This document shows, piece after piece, positions 53,101-62,021 of a stretch of DNA of 64,000 bases. The notes beneath the pieces are model-generated. The model was not told the origin of the DNA and ran no database searches. It saw only the letters and a list, made by a program, of their open reading frames with translations. Source of the DNA: Corynebacterium sp. MSK297 (GTDB taxonomy: Bacteria; Actinomycetota; Actinomycetes; Mycobacteriales; Mycobacteriaceae); NCBI RefSeq assembly GCF_030232885.1, contig NZ_JASPGD010000005.1:97600-161599 (forward strand). The letters are read 5' to 3'. How positions within the stretch are numbered: position 1 is the stretch's first letter; the number at the start of each line of letters is the position of its first letter. Both the position numbers and the translations under genes were made by a program.

Positions 53101-53721
53101 ATGGCACAGATGAAACTGCTGGTGGATTTGCCAGGCACGCTGGTGCGCACTCCGCGTGAGCCTCGCGATCAAGCATTGCTGCGCGCTGCTGGTATTTACG
53201 ATCTAGCCGCCCCGCAGGCACAAAAATTCTGGCAGGTTTTCAGCGAGCTCCGCCCCGCATATTTCAGTGGCGACCTTGGCGACCAGCGGTTTTGGCAGTA
53301 TATGATCGCCCGCGTGGGCCTGGAGGACTGCGATATTGCCGAGGCCATCGCCGCTGATACCCACCCGCGCAGCCAGCTGGATACCGAGGTTTGGGGCTGC
53401 ATCGATAGCCTGCTGGATGCCGACATTTCCGTCGGTGGTACCGCGAATTGTTCTTTGAGCCAGTCGCAGAACCTGCGTCGCCAGTATCCACAGTTGGAAG
53501 AGCTGGATGCGCTGGTGCTTTCCGGCGATATCGGGGTGGCGCTTCCCGACGAACGCATGCTGGAAGTCGCCGTCGACGCGATGGGCGCCAATGCCCGCGA
53601 AACCATGTTTATTAGCTCCAACGAGGGGCACCTGGCGGCTGCCTCGGGTCTCGGGATGCGCGCGCGGGTGTATCTGGGGGTGGGCCAGTTCTGCGAGCTA
53701 GTGGACAATGTTTCACGTTAA
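53101..53721 (+). CDS. HAD-like protein with degenerate active site
   Basis: A 206-residue protein with the HAD-hydrolase layout: motif I-like LLVDLPGTLV near the start, a helical cap (WQVFSELRPAYFSGD), a motif II-like region GGTANCS, and ETMFISSNEGHLAAASGLGMRARVYLG at the end. In true HADs motif I is DxDGT; here the second Asp is Pro, and motif IV has SSN in place of the acidic pair. It is therefore likely catalytically dead as a phosphatase. A TATACT -10 at 53088-53093 puts the transcript start on the ATG (leaderless). Confidence 0.65.
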   Translation: MAQMKLLVDLPGTLVRTPREPRDQALLRAAGIYDLAAPQAQKFWQVFSELRPAYFSGDLGDQRFWQYMIARVGLEDCDIAEAIAADTHPRSQLDTEVWGCIDSLLDADISVGGTANCSLSQSQNLRRQYPQLEELDALVLSGDIGVALPDERMLEVAVDAMGANARETMFISSNEGHLAAASGLGMRARVYLGVGQFCELVDNVSR

Positions 53722-53724
53722 ACA
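53709..53724. other. parS-like site (one mismatch)
   Basis: TGTTTCACGTTAAACA differs from parS at one base (T for G). It spans the last codons and stop of the HAD-like gene, with the flanks ACAA-site-TGG similar to those of the exact parS at 15629. Two CGTCGGCAAG words follow within 50 bases. It may be a functional weaker ParB site. Confidence 0.65.
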
Positions 53725-53803
53725 TGGCGTCGGCAAGCGGGAGTCCTCCGGCAGGTGTGCGACGGCCCGGCGTCGGCAAGCACAGCCCCATTAGCATAGT
53801 GGC

Positions 53804-54361
53804 ATGGCACTTATTCTCCCTTTCAACGGCGCAACCCCGCGCGTGCATGAGTCTGCGTTCATCGCGCCGAATGCCACCCTGATCGGTGATGTGGAGATCG
53901 GCCCGGATGCGTCCGTGTTTTACGGGTGTGTGTTGCGCGCGGATGTCAACCGCATCAAGGTCGGGGCACGCACTAATATCCAGGACAATTCGGTGCTGCA
54001 TGTCGACGCCCACGCTGATTGCGTGCTTGGCGACGACGTCACCATCGGTCACATGGCGCTGGTGCACGGCTCGCGCGTGGGTAACGGCACGCTGATCGGC
54101 ATGAAATCCGCGCTGTTATCGCGGTCCGTGATCGGCGCGGGTTCGCTCATCGCCGCTGGTGCAGTGGTGCTGGAAGGTGCCGAAATTGGTGACAAAGTCC
54201 TGGCCGCCGGCGTACCCGCGAAGGTGCGCCGGGAGCTTGCCGACGACGAATCCCAAGCGTTTATCCCGCACGCCGCGAAATATGTCGAGACCGCCGCGGT
54301 GCACAAGGACATCAACGGTGAGGGCACTGGGCTCTCGCTCGAGGAAGTCCGCTACAGCTAA
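53804..54361 (+). CDS. Gamma-carbonic-anhydrase-family protein
   Basis: A 185-residue left-handed beta-helix protein built of hexapeptide repeats (APNATLIGDVEIGPDASVFYGCVLRADVNRI and on). The three zinc-ligand histidines are at VLHVDAH and TIGHMALVHG. The family includes gamma carbonic anhydrases and related acyltransferase-like proteins, so hydration activity is likely but not certain. It starts about 80 bases after the HAD-like gene; a -10-like TAGCAT just before ATG 53804 suggests a leaderless or short-leader mRNA. Confidence 0.85.
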   Translation: MALILPFNGATPRVHESAFIAPNATLIGDVEIGPDASVFYGCVLRADVNRIKVGARTNIQDNSVLHVDAHADCVLGDDVTIGHMALVHGSRVGNGTLIGMKSALLSRSVIGAGSLIAAGAVVLEGAEIGDKVLAAGVPAKVRRELADDESQAFIPHAAKYVETAAVHKDINGEGTGLSLEEVRYS

Positions 54362-54378
54362 TTAGCCCGACGGCTGTG

Positions 54379-55662
54379 TTAGTTCACGTTGTCTTTCGGC
54401 ACCAGATCCAGCGGTTCACGCAGCATCTGGTCTAGCGCAGCCGCCCGCGTAATCGAACGCACCACCTCTTCGTGGGTGGGGATCATGCGCATCTTCGGGG
54501 CTTGGGCGGTGGTCATGATCTCGCGCACGGTGGCGGCAAAGAGCTTCGGCGCACGTGAATCATCCACAAAAGCCGAACCAGCCACCACCACGGTGGAAAT
54601 TCTGTATTTTTCCACCAAATCCACCGTCAGCCGCGCCAAAGCACTAGCGCGGGCATCCAGGATTTCCCGCACACCTTCGTTGTCCGCCGCCATGGCGACA
54701 GCCTGCGCCAGGGTGGTCGGTGCGGGATCTAACTCCGGGAATTTCTCCGTGATGCGCGCCAGGATGGAGCCTGTGATCAGCGATTTTTCCGGTGCGGCTT
54801 GCGCGAACCCGAGTGTGTCATCGCTGAGCGTCGGCAAGGTTTCGATGGGGTGCACGCCCGAGGTGTTGGTGGATGCGGCCCCGAGGGAGTCGTCGGCAAA
54901 CAGCACCAGGGTGCGGTTGGCGTCGTCCGTCACTAATAGGTCACCCGCCTGCATCTCGGAACCCAGGATTGCTGGCACCGCCGACGAGACCGAAACCGGC
55001 ACCGAGAACTGATAACGCAACGCGGCGGCGACGTCGACCTTTTCCCAACCTAGGTTCGGCGCACTGACCACACCGTCGCGGCTGACCTGGCCGGATGTTG
55101 TCACGCCCACGGACAACAACGTGTGCTCCAAGCCCGTGACCAAGCGGTGTAGCCCAGCCATGATGTGCTGAATGAAGTCGCTTTCGCTCAACTGGGCGAC
55201 GGGCGTGTCGATGGTGGACTCGCGGATCGTGCGGCCACGGATATCGAAAACAGACAGGAACGTCTCTTTCGTGCCCACCGCGATGCCCGCGAGCATCCAC
55301 TGTGGTTTAGCGAGTTCCACCGGGGTGGTGGGCCGGCCGCGGCCATGCGAGCGGGCAAGGTCTTCCCGGGCGACGACGTAGCCTTCGGCGATCAAGGTGG
55401 TGATCGCGCGGGTGATCGTCGGCTGGGAAAGACCGGTGGCGGTGATCAAGTCCGCGCGGCTGATCACCGAGTTCTGCCGGATCACATACAGGCATTTTGC
55501 AGCCGGGGTGGCAGGTTGGCCAAATGCTTGGGGTTGCGGGAAAGATTCCGCTGCGGAGCGGGCCGCGGCGACATCATCTCCGCCGTCATTTTCGCCAGTG
55601 CTTCCGCCAGCGTTGCTAGCGTTGCCAGTCGCTTTACCAGTAGCGTTTCCGGGTGCATCCAT
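54379..55662 (-). CDS. ROK-family transcriptional regulator
   Basis: A 427-residue regulator. After a low-complexity Gly/Asn-rich start comes a winged helix-turn-helix (about 58-105, with RADLITATGLSQPTITRAITTLIAEGYV) and then a ROK domain (about 125-400). The ROK sugar-kinase motifs are weak: there is no CxCGxxGC zinc motif, and the ATP motif is altered, so it is a regulator rather than a kinase. Corynebacterium ROK regulators of this form include sulfur and carbon regulators such as CysR; I cannot tell which this is. It is convergent with the carbonic-anhydrase-like gene. Confidence 0.82.
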   Translation of the reverse strand: MDAPGNATGKATGNASNAGGSTGENDGGDDVAAARSAAESFPQPQAFGQPATPAAKCLYVIRQNSVISRADLITATGLSQPTITRAITTLIAEGYVVAREDLARSHGRGRPTTPVELAKPQWMLAGIAVGTKETFLSVFDIRGRTIRESTIDTPVAQLSESDFIQHIMAGLHRLVTGLEHTLLSVGVTTSGQVSRDGVVSAPNLGWEKVDVAAALRYQFSVPVSVSSAVPAILGSEMQAGDLLVTDDANRTLVLFADDSLGAASTNTSGVHPIETLPTLSDDTLGFAQAAPEKSLITGSILARITEKFPELDPAPTTLAQAVAMAADNEGVREILDARASALARLTVDLVEKYRISTVVVAGSAFVDDSRAPKLFAATVREIMTTAQAPKMRMIPTHEEVVRSITRAAALDQMLREPLDLVPKDNVN

Positions 55663-55831
55663 GGCAGTAAAGGATACTATGAATACCCTGCCAAGCGCCT
55701 ACTGACCAGGGGAAAACACCACAAAGCCCCGGCTGGGTTAATCGATGGGTGAGCTACTAGGTCAAACGGTGGGATGACTAACACCAACCTGGGTGGAAAC
55801 TTACAGGCAAATGGGTTTAGACTCACCTGCT

Positions 55832-57547
55832 ATGACTAGCGAATCGACCGCAGACGTGCGCGAAAACCGCGCCGGGCAGCAGTGGACCCAGGACCGCACC
55901 CAGCCGCGTCCGCCGTCCTTGCTGGATGCTTCCTGCGAGAATTTTGTCTATGACTTAGCAGAACTTTCCCCCACTGACGCCACCGCGTGGGGCATTGCGG
56001 GCTACGACGACAAGTTGGAGGATTTCTCCCCGGAGTATTACGAGGCTGTCGCTGACCGCACCCGCGAAATGATCGAGGATGTCAACGCACTCGATGAAGC
56101 CACGGATGAGTCGGATGACGACGATGATTTCGACGAAGTCGATTACGTTACCGCGAATGTATTGCGCGATCGGCTGCTGTTGGAGTTGGACCTGCACCAT
56201 GCCGGTGAGACTGAGGCGGCGCTGAACAATATCGCTTCGCCGGTTCAGACCATCCGCGACACCTTGGTGCTCATGCCTCATGAATCCACCGAGGATCTGG
56301 ATAATCTGCGTTCCCGGTTGAGCTCGGTGCGCAACAGTTTGGATGGGTACCGCGAATCGCTGAAGGATGCTTGCGCGCATGGGCATGCGCCGAAGTACCG
56401 CCAGGTGGATGCTGTGGTGAACCAGTGTGAGGATCTGGCGCAGCCGGGTTCGCTGTTGGAGGGGCTGGGGCTGGATTCGCACAGCCAAGAAGTGGTTGAT
56501 GCCAAGGCTGCGTTTGGTGAGTTCGCGGATTGGTTGACGCTGGAAGTGGTGCCACAGTCCAGTTCCCGCGATGGGGTGGGCCGTGAGCGCTATGAGCGTT
56601 TTTCCCGGTTGTTCGTCGGCGATAGCGTGGATTTGGATGAGGCCTACCAGTGGGGCCTGGAGCAGTTGCGGGAGATCAGCGAGGCGCAGCGCAAGACTGC
56701 AGCGCAGATTTACGACGACGAGACGGATTGTCGCGAGGTTTTCCGTCGGCTGAATCAAGATCCGAAGTACCTATTGCGTGGCACCGACGCGTTGGTTGAG
56801 TGGATGCAGGAGAAGGCCGATGCTGCGATCACTGCGCTGCACGGCACGGAGTTCGATATCCCAGAGCCGGTGCGCACCATCGAGTGCAAGATTGATCCAG
56901 CTGGCACCGGCGGCATTTTCTACACCCCGCCGTCGGATGATTTCGCCCGGCCTGGCCGCATGTGGTGGTCGGTGCCAAAGGAAACCACCACCTTCCACAC
57001 CTGGCAGGAATTGACGACGGTGTACCACGAGGGCGTTCCGGGCCACCACCTGCAGTTGGGGCAGACGCTGATGGAGCGGGAGAACCTGAACCTGTGGCGT
57101 CGCGTGGCGTGCTGGAATTCTGGCCACGGTGAGGGCTGGGCGTTGTACGCCGAGCAGCTGATGGCGAACCTGGGCTATTTGGATGATCCGGGCTTCTGTC
57201 TGGGCATGTTGGATGCGCAACGTCTGCGTGCGGCCCGTGTGGTGCTGGATATTGGTATGCACCTGGGCAAGAAGGTGCCGGATGGTCCGGGCCACTGGGA
57301 TGTGTGTTACGCCAAGAACTTCTTGCGTGATAACTGCGCGTTGGATGAGGCCACGTTGACGTTTGAGCTGGACCGGTATTTGGGTTGGCCGGGGCAGGCG
57401 CCGTCGTATGCGTTGGGCCAGCGCATGTGGTCGGATTTGCGCGATGCCGTGGTGGCGCAGGGCATGAGCGTGCCGCAGTTCCACGCGGAGGCGTTGAGCT
57501 ATGGCTCGATCCCGATGTCGATTCTGCGGGAGCAGATCCTGGACTAG
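55832..57547 (+). CDS. DUF885-family putative metallopeptidase
   Basis: A 571-residue protein of the DUF885 family. The zinc-like motif is VYHEGVPGHHLQLGQ (HExxxGHH), with GEGWALYAEQLM and the C-terminal RYLGWPGQAPSYALGQ segment, all family signatures. A very acidic insert (SDDDDDFDEVDY) lies near residue 105. There is no signal sequence. Family members are predicted peptidases; the substrate is unknown. I start at ATG 55832, which is about 9 bases after a TAGACT -10 (leaderless), rather than at 55793. Confidence 0.85.
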   Translation: MTSESTADVRENRAGQQWTQDRTQPRPPSLLDASCENFVYDLAELSPTDATAWGIAGYDDKLEDFSPEYYEAVADRTREMIEDVNALDEATDESDDDDDFDEVDYVTANVLRDRLLLELDLHHAGETEAALNNIASPVQTIRDTLVLMPHESTEDLDNLRSRLSSVRNSLDGYRESLKDACAHGHAPKYRQVDAVVNQCEDLAQPGSLLEGLGLDSHSQEVVDAKAAFGEFADWLTLEVVPQSSSRDGVGRERYERFSRLFVGDSVDLDEAYQWGLEQLREISEAQRKTAAQIYDDETDCREVFRRLNQDPKYLLRGTDALVEWMQEKADAAITALHGTEFDIPEPVRTIECKIDPAGTGGIFYTPPSDDFARPGRMWWSVPKETTTFHTWQELTTVYHEGVPGHHLQLGQTLMERENLNLWRRVACWNSGHGEGWALYAEQLMANLGYLDDPGFCLGMLDAQRLRAARVVLDIGMHLGKKVPDGPGHWDVCYAKNFLRDNCALDEATLTFELDRYLGWPGQAPSYALGQRMWSDLRDAVVAQGMSVPQFHAEALSYGSIPMSILREQILD

Positions 57548-57591
57548 GTTCGGCGGGTTTGTGGCAGCTGTGGCTATCCGCTTGCCGACGG

Positions 57592-58578
57592 CTACTGGTC
57601 GAAGGACAACCTCCGGTTGCTTTGCCGCAGCCGGATCGTAATGTTTTTCTGCCCGGCACCCAGCGCAATAATTTGTCCGGAGAGGGCTCGTGCCACTGCC
57701 AGGTCCTCTTCCGTTGGGGCCTGCTTGGCGACGTGCACCGTAGGCAACCATGCATCGTTCGGGTCGGGTGCGCCGAGGTGGATGAGTCGCTTGCGCTCGA
57801 CGTCGATCCAGTACCCTTCGGTGGCCATCAGGCGGTCGTGACTGCCGGGGAATGCATCGGCTCGCCAGCCGTTTTCGGCCACGCGAAAGACGAATGGGCA
57901 GTAACCGAAGCGTGAGGGAACGATGTACCGCGTGTTGGGGCTGATTCTCCAGTGGCCGCGTGCTGAGCTCCAGACTTGCCGGTAAGTATCGGCCAAGCTC
58001 ATGCCTAGCCGTAGGCGTTGTTGCCGGTCGTCGTCGAGGCCTGCGTCGTCGACCCGGGTGGTGAGTTCGCCCAGGTTTGTCGCGTCGGCGACGTAGGTGC
58101 CCAACCAGGCTTCTTCCGGTGTGGTGTACGGGCCGGTGATATCGCGGTGGAAGGATGCGGGGATGGCCTGGTCTGCATTTTGTGGCAACCGTTGCCGCAC
58201 AGCAAAGGCCCATAATCGTGGATGCCCCATTCGAAACAGCGTGACGTTGGTGCGGGGCAGTTGGTCGTGGGCTTGCTGCCGGGTGAGGTAATCTCCGGCG
58301 CTTATTCGGTGGAGCAGCTGGTGCGCAGTATCTGCTTCACGTTGCTGTTCTATGCTTGGCGCTACTTCCAGGGTGGGTAATTGGTTGAGTAATTGCAGGT
58401 CGATGATGTCTCCCAAGTCGACGACCGTGCTGAGTTGAGCAGTGGTTTCCGGGGTGAATGCTTCGATGCCTGCGTAACCCAGTGCGGCCCCTAGCCGTCT
58501 GATGATATCCGGCGATACGCTGATGCGATTTCTCGTTGCGTGCAATTCGGCTGCGTTGAGGTTGCGGTTGACTGGCAT
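57592..58578 (-). CDS. Conserved-looking protein of unknown function
   Basis: A 328-residue cytoplasmic protein with no membrane segment or recognised motif. Notable parts are the N-terminal helical region (SPDIIRRLGAALGYAGIEAF), a middle segment with FRMGHPRLWAFAVRQRLP, and a Trp/Tyr-rich beta region (HWRISPNTRYIVPSRFGYCPFVFRV, EGYWIDVERKRLIHLG). It ends 45 bases from the DUF885 stop and is convergent with it, with a CTTGCCGACG word between them. Start ATG 58578 or a later one; no family assigned. Confidence 0.6.
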   Translation of the reverse strand: MPVNRNLNAAELHATRNRISVSPDIIRRLGAALGYAGIEAFTPETTAQLSTVVDLGDIIDLQLLNQLPTLEVAPSIEQQREADTAHQLLHRISAGDYLTRQQAHDQLPRTNVTLFRMGHPRLWAFAVRQRLPQNADQAIPASFHRDITGPYTTPEEAWLGTYVADATNLGELTTRVDDAGLDDDRQQRLRLGMSLADTYRQVWSSARGHWRISPNTRYIVPSRFGYCPFVFRVAENGWRADAFPGSHDRLMATEGYWIDVERKRLIHLGAPDPNDAWLPTVHVAKQAPTEEDLAVARALSGQIIALGAGQKNITIRLRQSNRRLSFDQ

Positions 58579-58966
58579 GTGGGTATCTTTCTTGTGTACT
58601 CCCCCTTAATTGGGGGTGGGGCGTTTTTTGGGGGGGCTGGGCTAAGCCTGGGATTAAGCGCCACACGAGGTGGGTGCGGCATGGTCCGAAAATGGTGTGC
58701 AGTGTAGACACAGTTGGCTAAAAGTACTCCAGCGGGGGTTTCAATTGTTGGTAATGGCCAATTTTAGGATAACCATTCCGCCGTGGAAATGTCACCATTA
58801 ATACAAACGAGTGACATAAAAAATAAGAGTGATTCTGGGGTTTGCCTGTTGATTCGGCATCTTTACAATGAGATATGTCAATCGCAGGGAAATAATATCG
58901 CATAATCTGTAGAGGCCAATGTTGGTTTCTCATGGGGGTTGTCGTCGGTGTCGGTAGTTGTTGTGC
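58579..58966. other. AT-rich intergenic region before the NSWG module
   Basis: About 390 bases between divergent genes. CCCCCTTAATTGGGGG (58607-58622) is a strong dyad in the leader of the minus-strand gene. The part from 58690 to 58930 is clearly AT-richer and marks the start of the accessory region. I see no further gene or known operator. Confidence 0.45.
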
Positions 58967-58982
58967 ATGAAGGAGCTCGAAG

Positions 58983-59996
58983 TTGACTGACCGCAATTCT
59001 TGGGGTGGCCAGCCCAGAAACGATTCTTGGGGTGCGGCGCCGGGGACTGCTGGTCACGCAGGTTCGGGTCTGGCGCCTCGTAAAGAAACCAGCGCGGGTA
59101 AACGTGCTGGGGTGATTGCTGTAGCAATTGCTTCTGTTGTTGCACTAGCCGGCGGTCTTGCGTGGGCGGCAGTGGCTGTTAGCGGCGGTGAAACAGAGTC
59201 TCCAGATGCTGTTGCCGTAAGTTCTTTAAGCTCCACTTCGTCGATGCCTACTACCTCAAGCCCTATTACCTCAATCCCTACTATTCAGTCTCAGCCGGTA
59301 GAAAGCACTGCCGCGGCTTCGGAGACTCTTCCCACGAAGTCGTATGATTCGTTGGGTCTCGGTAGGATGAATGCCGTTTCTGTGGATGAAAAATGCGACC
59401 GCTATGCAGCAGTGGCTACAGAGTATGCAGACCAGATGTTGCAAAAGTATTGCGATTCTTCCTGGTTGTTTGTAGCGAAGGAACAGAGCGCTGTTTATGA
59501 CCTTTTTTATTGGGTTTCCGACGGGTGGAAACTGTATGACCCGGATGGGACCATGCAACAGACCAATTTTGGGTGCTATGACATCCCAAGTCTCAAATAT
59601 GCAGGAGCGCCGCAGGGGCTGATTGAGCAACTTCCTGCGTGTGACACGACCGAATATAGCGGCGAGATTTATGAGGCGGATGGTGGAAATACTCTTGATG
59701 GCGGCTGGGGCGTGCGCTGCGATGGTCGTTACATCCTCATTGTGGAATCAGTGATTGTCCCGCTGGGTGGTAATCCAGATTTAAAAACGCGGCCTGTGCA
59801 GCAAGAATACCCGGGATCAAAAGTGGTGAACGGGTCTGCTTGTAGCTCGATACAAGGCAATGTTGATGGTGGCTATACCTATGCGGTCTATTTTGACGCC
59901 GGTCATGACCGGAAAGAGGTGTGCCGTCTGAAAGCGAAATATGGAGGTGACGCCCGCTCGCTGAATAATGATTCTGATTCTTCTGACCCTTGCTAA
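58983..59996 (+). CDS. NSWG-motif membrane-anchored protein A
   Basis: A 337-residue protein. The cytoplasmic start has two short motifs, NSWG (5-8) and DSWG (14-17), then a membrane helix (about 42-66), a Ser/Thr/Pro linker and an outer domain (about 130-337) with paired cysteines (EKCDRYA, KYCDSSW, GCYD, RCDGRY, SACSS, EVCRLK, final SDPC). It is a paralogue of the protein at 60927, sharing the last 100 residues best (CDGR(Y/W)I, PGSKV, YAVYFDAG, YGG.ARSLNN). The start is TTG 58983 with AAGGAG at 8 bases. A 7-codon frame (58967-58990) overlaps the start. No family recognised. Confidence 0.75.
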   Translation: MTDRNSWGGQPRNDSWGAAPGTAGHAGSGLAPRKETSAGKRAGVIAVAIASVVALAGGLAWAAVAVSGGETESPDAVAVSSLSSTSSMPTTSSPITSIPTIQSQPVESTAAASETLPTKSYDSLGLGRMNAVSVDEKCDRYAAVATEYADQMLQKYCDSSWLFVAKEQSAVYDLFYWVSDGWKLYDPDGTMQQTNFGCYDIPSLKYAGAPQGLIEQLPACDTTEYSGEIYEADGGNTLDGGWGVRCDGRYILIVESVIVPLGGNPDLKTRPVQQEYPGSKVVNGSACSSIQGNVDGGYTYAVYFDAGHDRKEVCRLKAKYGGDARSLNNDSDSSDPC

Positions 59997-60115
59997 TCCC
60001 TGATGCTTGTCGATGGTGTGTGCTGGGCTGACGCCTGAGAATGGCATAGCTCAAGCACCGTATAGACCACACACCGTATAACCCAAACACGTTGTCGATT
60101 TTAGAAAGGCTTTTT

Positions 60116-60841
60116 ATGCCGCATTACAACCTTTATGATTCCCTGTCCCTGGATGCCGCGGCGGATTCTGCGGAGCTGACAGCTGAAATCGATAGAAAAC
60201 TGGCGCAGACTTCTCCTGACGACGAGGTAGCGCGGGATGAGTTAAATACAGCGCGCAAGATTTTCGCTTCGCACAACCGCAGGAAACATTATGACGAAGA
60301 AATTGCGAATTCTTCTGGGCCGGAAGTCAACATAGCGCGAATCAAAGATATCGCTGAGTTACCGGATGAGACGCAGTCAGCACAAGCTGTACCTGCCAGT
60401 GAAAATTCCAGTTCAGATGATTCGGCTTCTGGTTGGCAGCAGTATGCACAGCAGACATCGACAACCAGCGAACCTGTAAAGCGTAATACCAGTCTCAATA
60501 TGTCAAAAAAGCAACTGACCGTGGACTTTAGCTCGAAGACTTTTGCTGTTGCTCCGCGTCGTCAGCGCTGCCAGTCCATTATGTGGGCAGTGGTGTGGGG
60601 TTTGTTGCTGCTCATGTGGATCATTGCCGGTATTCGCGGTTGGCTTCTTGCGAATGCGGCGAGTGAGGCTGATGTATTTGCTGAAATCGTAGGCGAGCTT
60701 GGTGGTGCGTCTCCGCTTGAGGAGAAGGGTGATGCTTTCAGAGTTTCCGCTGCACGGGCAGTTCTTCTGACGCCTTTGTTGTTGCTTTTAGGGGAGTTTG
60801 TGTGGACGATCCGCAAAATCATGGGAAATACCGAAGCCTGA
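60116..60841 (+). CDS. J-domain-like membrane protein
   Basis: A 241-residue protein. The N-terminal 65 residues resemble a J domain (YNLYDSLSLDAAADSAELTAEI, LNTARKIFASHNRRKHYDEEI) but lack the HPD tripeptide needed to stimulate DnaK. An acidic/Ser-rich linker with TVDFSSKTFAV leads to two membrane helices (about 162-187 and 213-235). It lies between two NSWG paralogues, 119 and 85 bases away, all on one strand. A role as a scaffold or partner of those proteins is an inference. ATG 60116 with AGAAAGG is the start. Confidence 0.6.
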   Translation: MPHYNLYDSLSLDAAADSAELTAEIDRKLAQTSPDDEVARDELNTARKIFASHNRRKHYDEEIANSSGPEVNIARIKDIAELPDETQSAQAVPASENSSSDDSASGWQQYAQQTSTTSEPVKRNTSLNMSKKQLTVDFSSKTFAVAPRRQRCQSIMWAVVWGLLLLMWIIAGIRGWLLANAASEADVFAEIVGELGGASPLEEKGDAFRVSAARAVLLTPLLLLLGEFVWTIRKIMGNTEA

Positions 60842-60926
60842 TGTGGGGTATTCCAGCTAAGGCACGCGCAGCAAAAATAAATGTTTAGAAGTTTTCTAGG
60901 TCAATTTCGCATGAAGGAGCCCGCTG

Positions 60927-61976
60927 TTGGTTGATAATAATTCCTGGGGTCAGTCTGGACCGTCCTCGAATAACAATTCGTGGGGCGAGTCAGCCCCGTC
61001 GCAGACGCACCCAGAAACCGACGTCTTTGCGCCTGCCACCTCTGGGAAAGCGTCTGTGCAGCAGTTTGCAGAAAACAATGATGCGCAGGGCGCGGGCAAG
61101 GGGAAGCGCATCGCGGTGATTGTCGGTGTCATTGTTGCTGTGCTGGTTTTGGCTGGCGGTATCACTTGGGCTGCGGTGGGCTTCAATGATTCGGATGGCG
61201 AGGATAATTCTGCCGCCGGTGCTGCGGATTCCACGACTAAAGAGTCCACACCCGCCGACGAGACTAATGAAAAATCTACAAGCTCCAGCACGGGATCGTC
61301 TGCGGAAAATACTTCGGAATCGAAATCTTCAGAGCCAGCGCAGATTGTGCTTACCCGCGAGCAAAAGTGTGGCCGCTACGCGGATGAACTTGCTATTTCT
61401 CGGCAGGATTTATTGAAAGTTTATTGCGATGGGCAATGGCTCTACGCAGCGGAAGATAACTCGGCTAATCGTGGTGTGTTTTATTGGGTCAAAGATAATG
61501 GGTGGAAAGCGTATAGCGCAGATGGAAATCCAGGCCCTGGCCCCGCGCATTGCTATGACAGGAGCAAGTTGAAAGATGCTGGTGCCCCCAAAGAGCTAAT
61601 GGCGCAGTTAGAAATGTGCAGTGCAGATTCTGGATCGGGTCAGCAGACGAACGCATCCGGTAGCGGAAACTCTAATGCTGGCTACGCGAACATGCGGTGT
61701 GACGGCCGTTGGATCATGATCGCGGAAACAGTCCTTGTGTCACCGGGAGGAAACCCAAACCCGGAGACGGACCGTGTGCAGCAGAAATTCCCTGGTTCTA
61801 AGGTGATCAAGGGTGATGCGTGTAGTTCGATGCGTTCGCAGTATGAAGGCCAGGATGTCTACGCGGTGTATTTCGATGCTGGCAATGACGTGAACGAGGC
61901 GTGTCGTTTGAAATCCCAGTATGGCGGAAATGCCCGATCGTTAAACAACAACGCAGATTTTTCGGATCCGTGCTAA
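60927..61976 (+). CDS. NSWG-motif membrane-anchored protein B (paralogue of A)
   Basis: A 349-residue protein built like protein A: NSWG motifs at 5-8 and 17-20, a membrane helix (about 61-85), an acidic Ser-rich linker, and an outer Cys-containing domain (KCGRYAD, VYCDGQW, HCYD, EMCSAD, RCDGRW, DACSS, EACRLK, final SDPC). Start TTG 60927 with AAGGAG at 8 bases, again overlapped by a 7-codon frame (60911-60934). The two copies have diverged in the linker and middle but keep the ends, which points to an old duplication around the J-like gene. Function unknown. Confidence 0.75.
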   Translation: MVDNNSWGQSGPSSNNNSWGESAPSQTHPETDVFAPATSGKASVQQFAENNDAQGAGKGKRIAVIVGVIVAVLVLAGGITWAAVGFNDSDGEDNSAAGAADSTTKESTPADETNEKSTSSSTGSSAENTSESKSSEPAQIVLTREQKCGRYADELAISRQDLLKVYCDGQWLYAAEDNSANRGVFYWVKDNGWKAYSADGNPGPGPAHCYDRSKLKDAGAPKELMAQLEMCSADSGSGQQTNASGSGNSNAGYANMRCDGRWIMIAETVLVSPGGNPNPETDRVQQKFPGSKVIKGDACSSMRSQYEGQDVYAVYFDAGNDVNEACRLKSQYGGNARSLNNNADFSDPC

Positions 61977-62021
61977 ACACCCGCGTATCCGGTGTACTAA
62001 GTGAAAGGAATAGCGGCGATA

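Noticed and set aside
56771..58213. 480-codon open frame on the minus strand
   Set aside because: Antisense to the DUF885 gene and overlapping the convergent gene; composition is Arg/Pro/His-rich shadow with no fold signal.
58605..58640. Plus-strand terminator (C5-G5 hairpin plus T6)
   Set aside because: There is no plus-strand gene upstream; the dyad is in the 5' leader of the minus-strand gene, so a terminator role is not supported.
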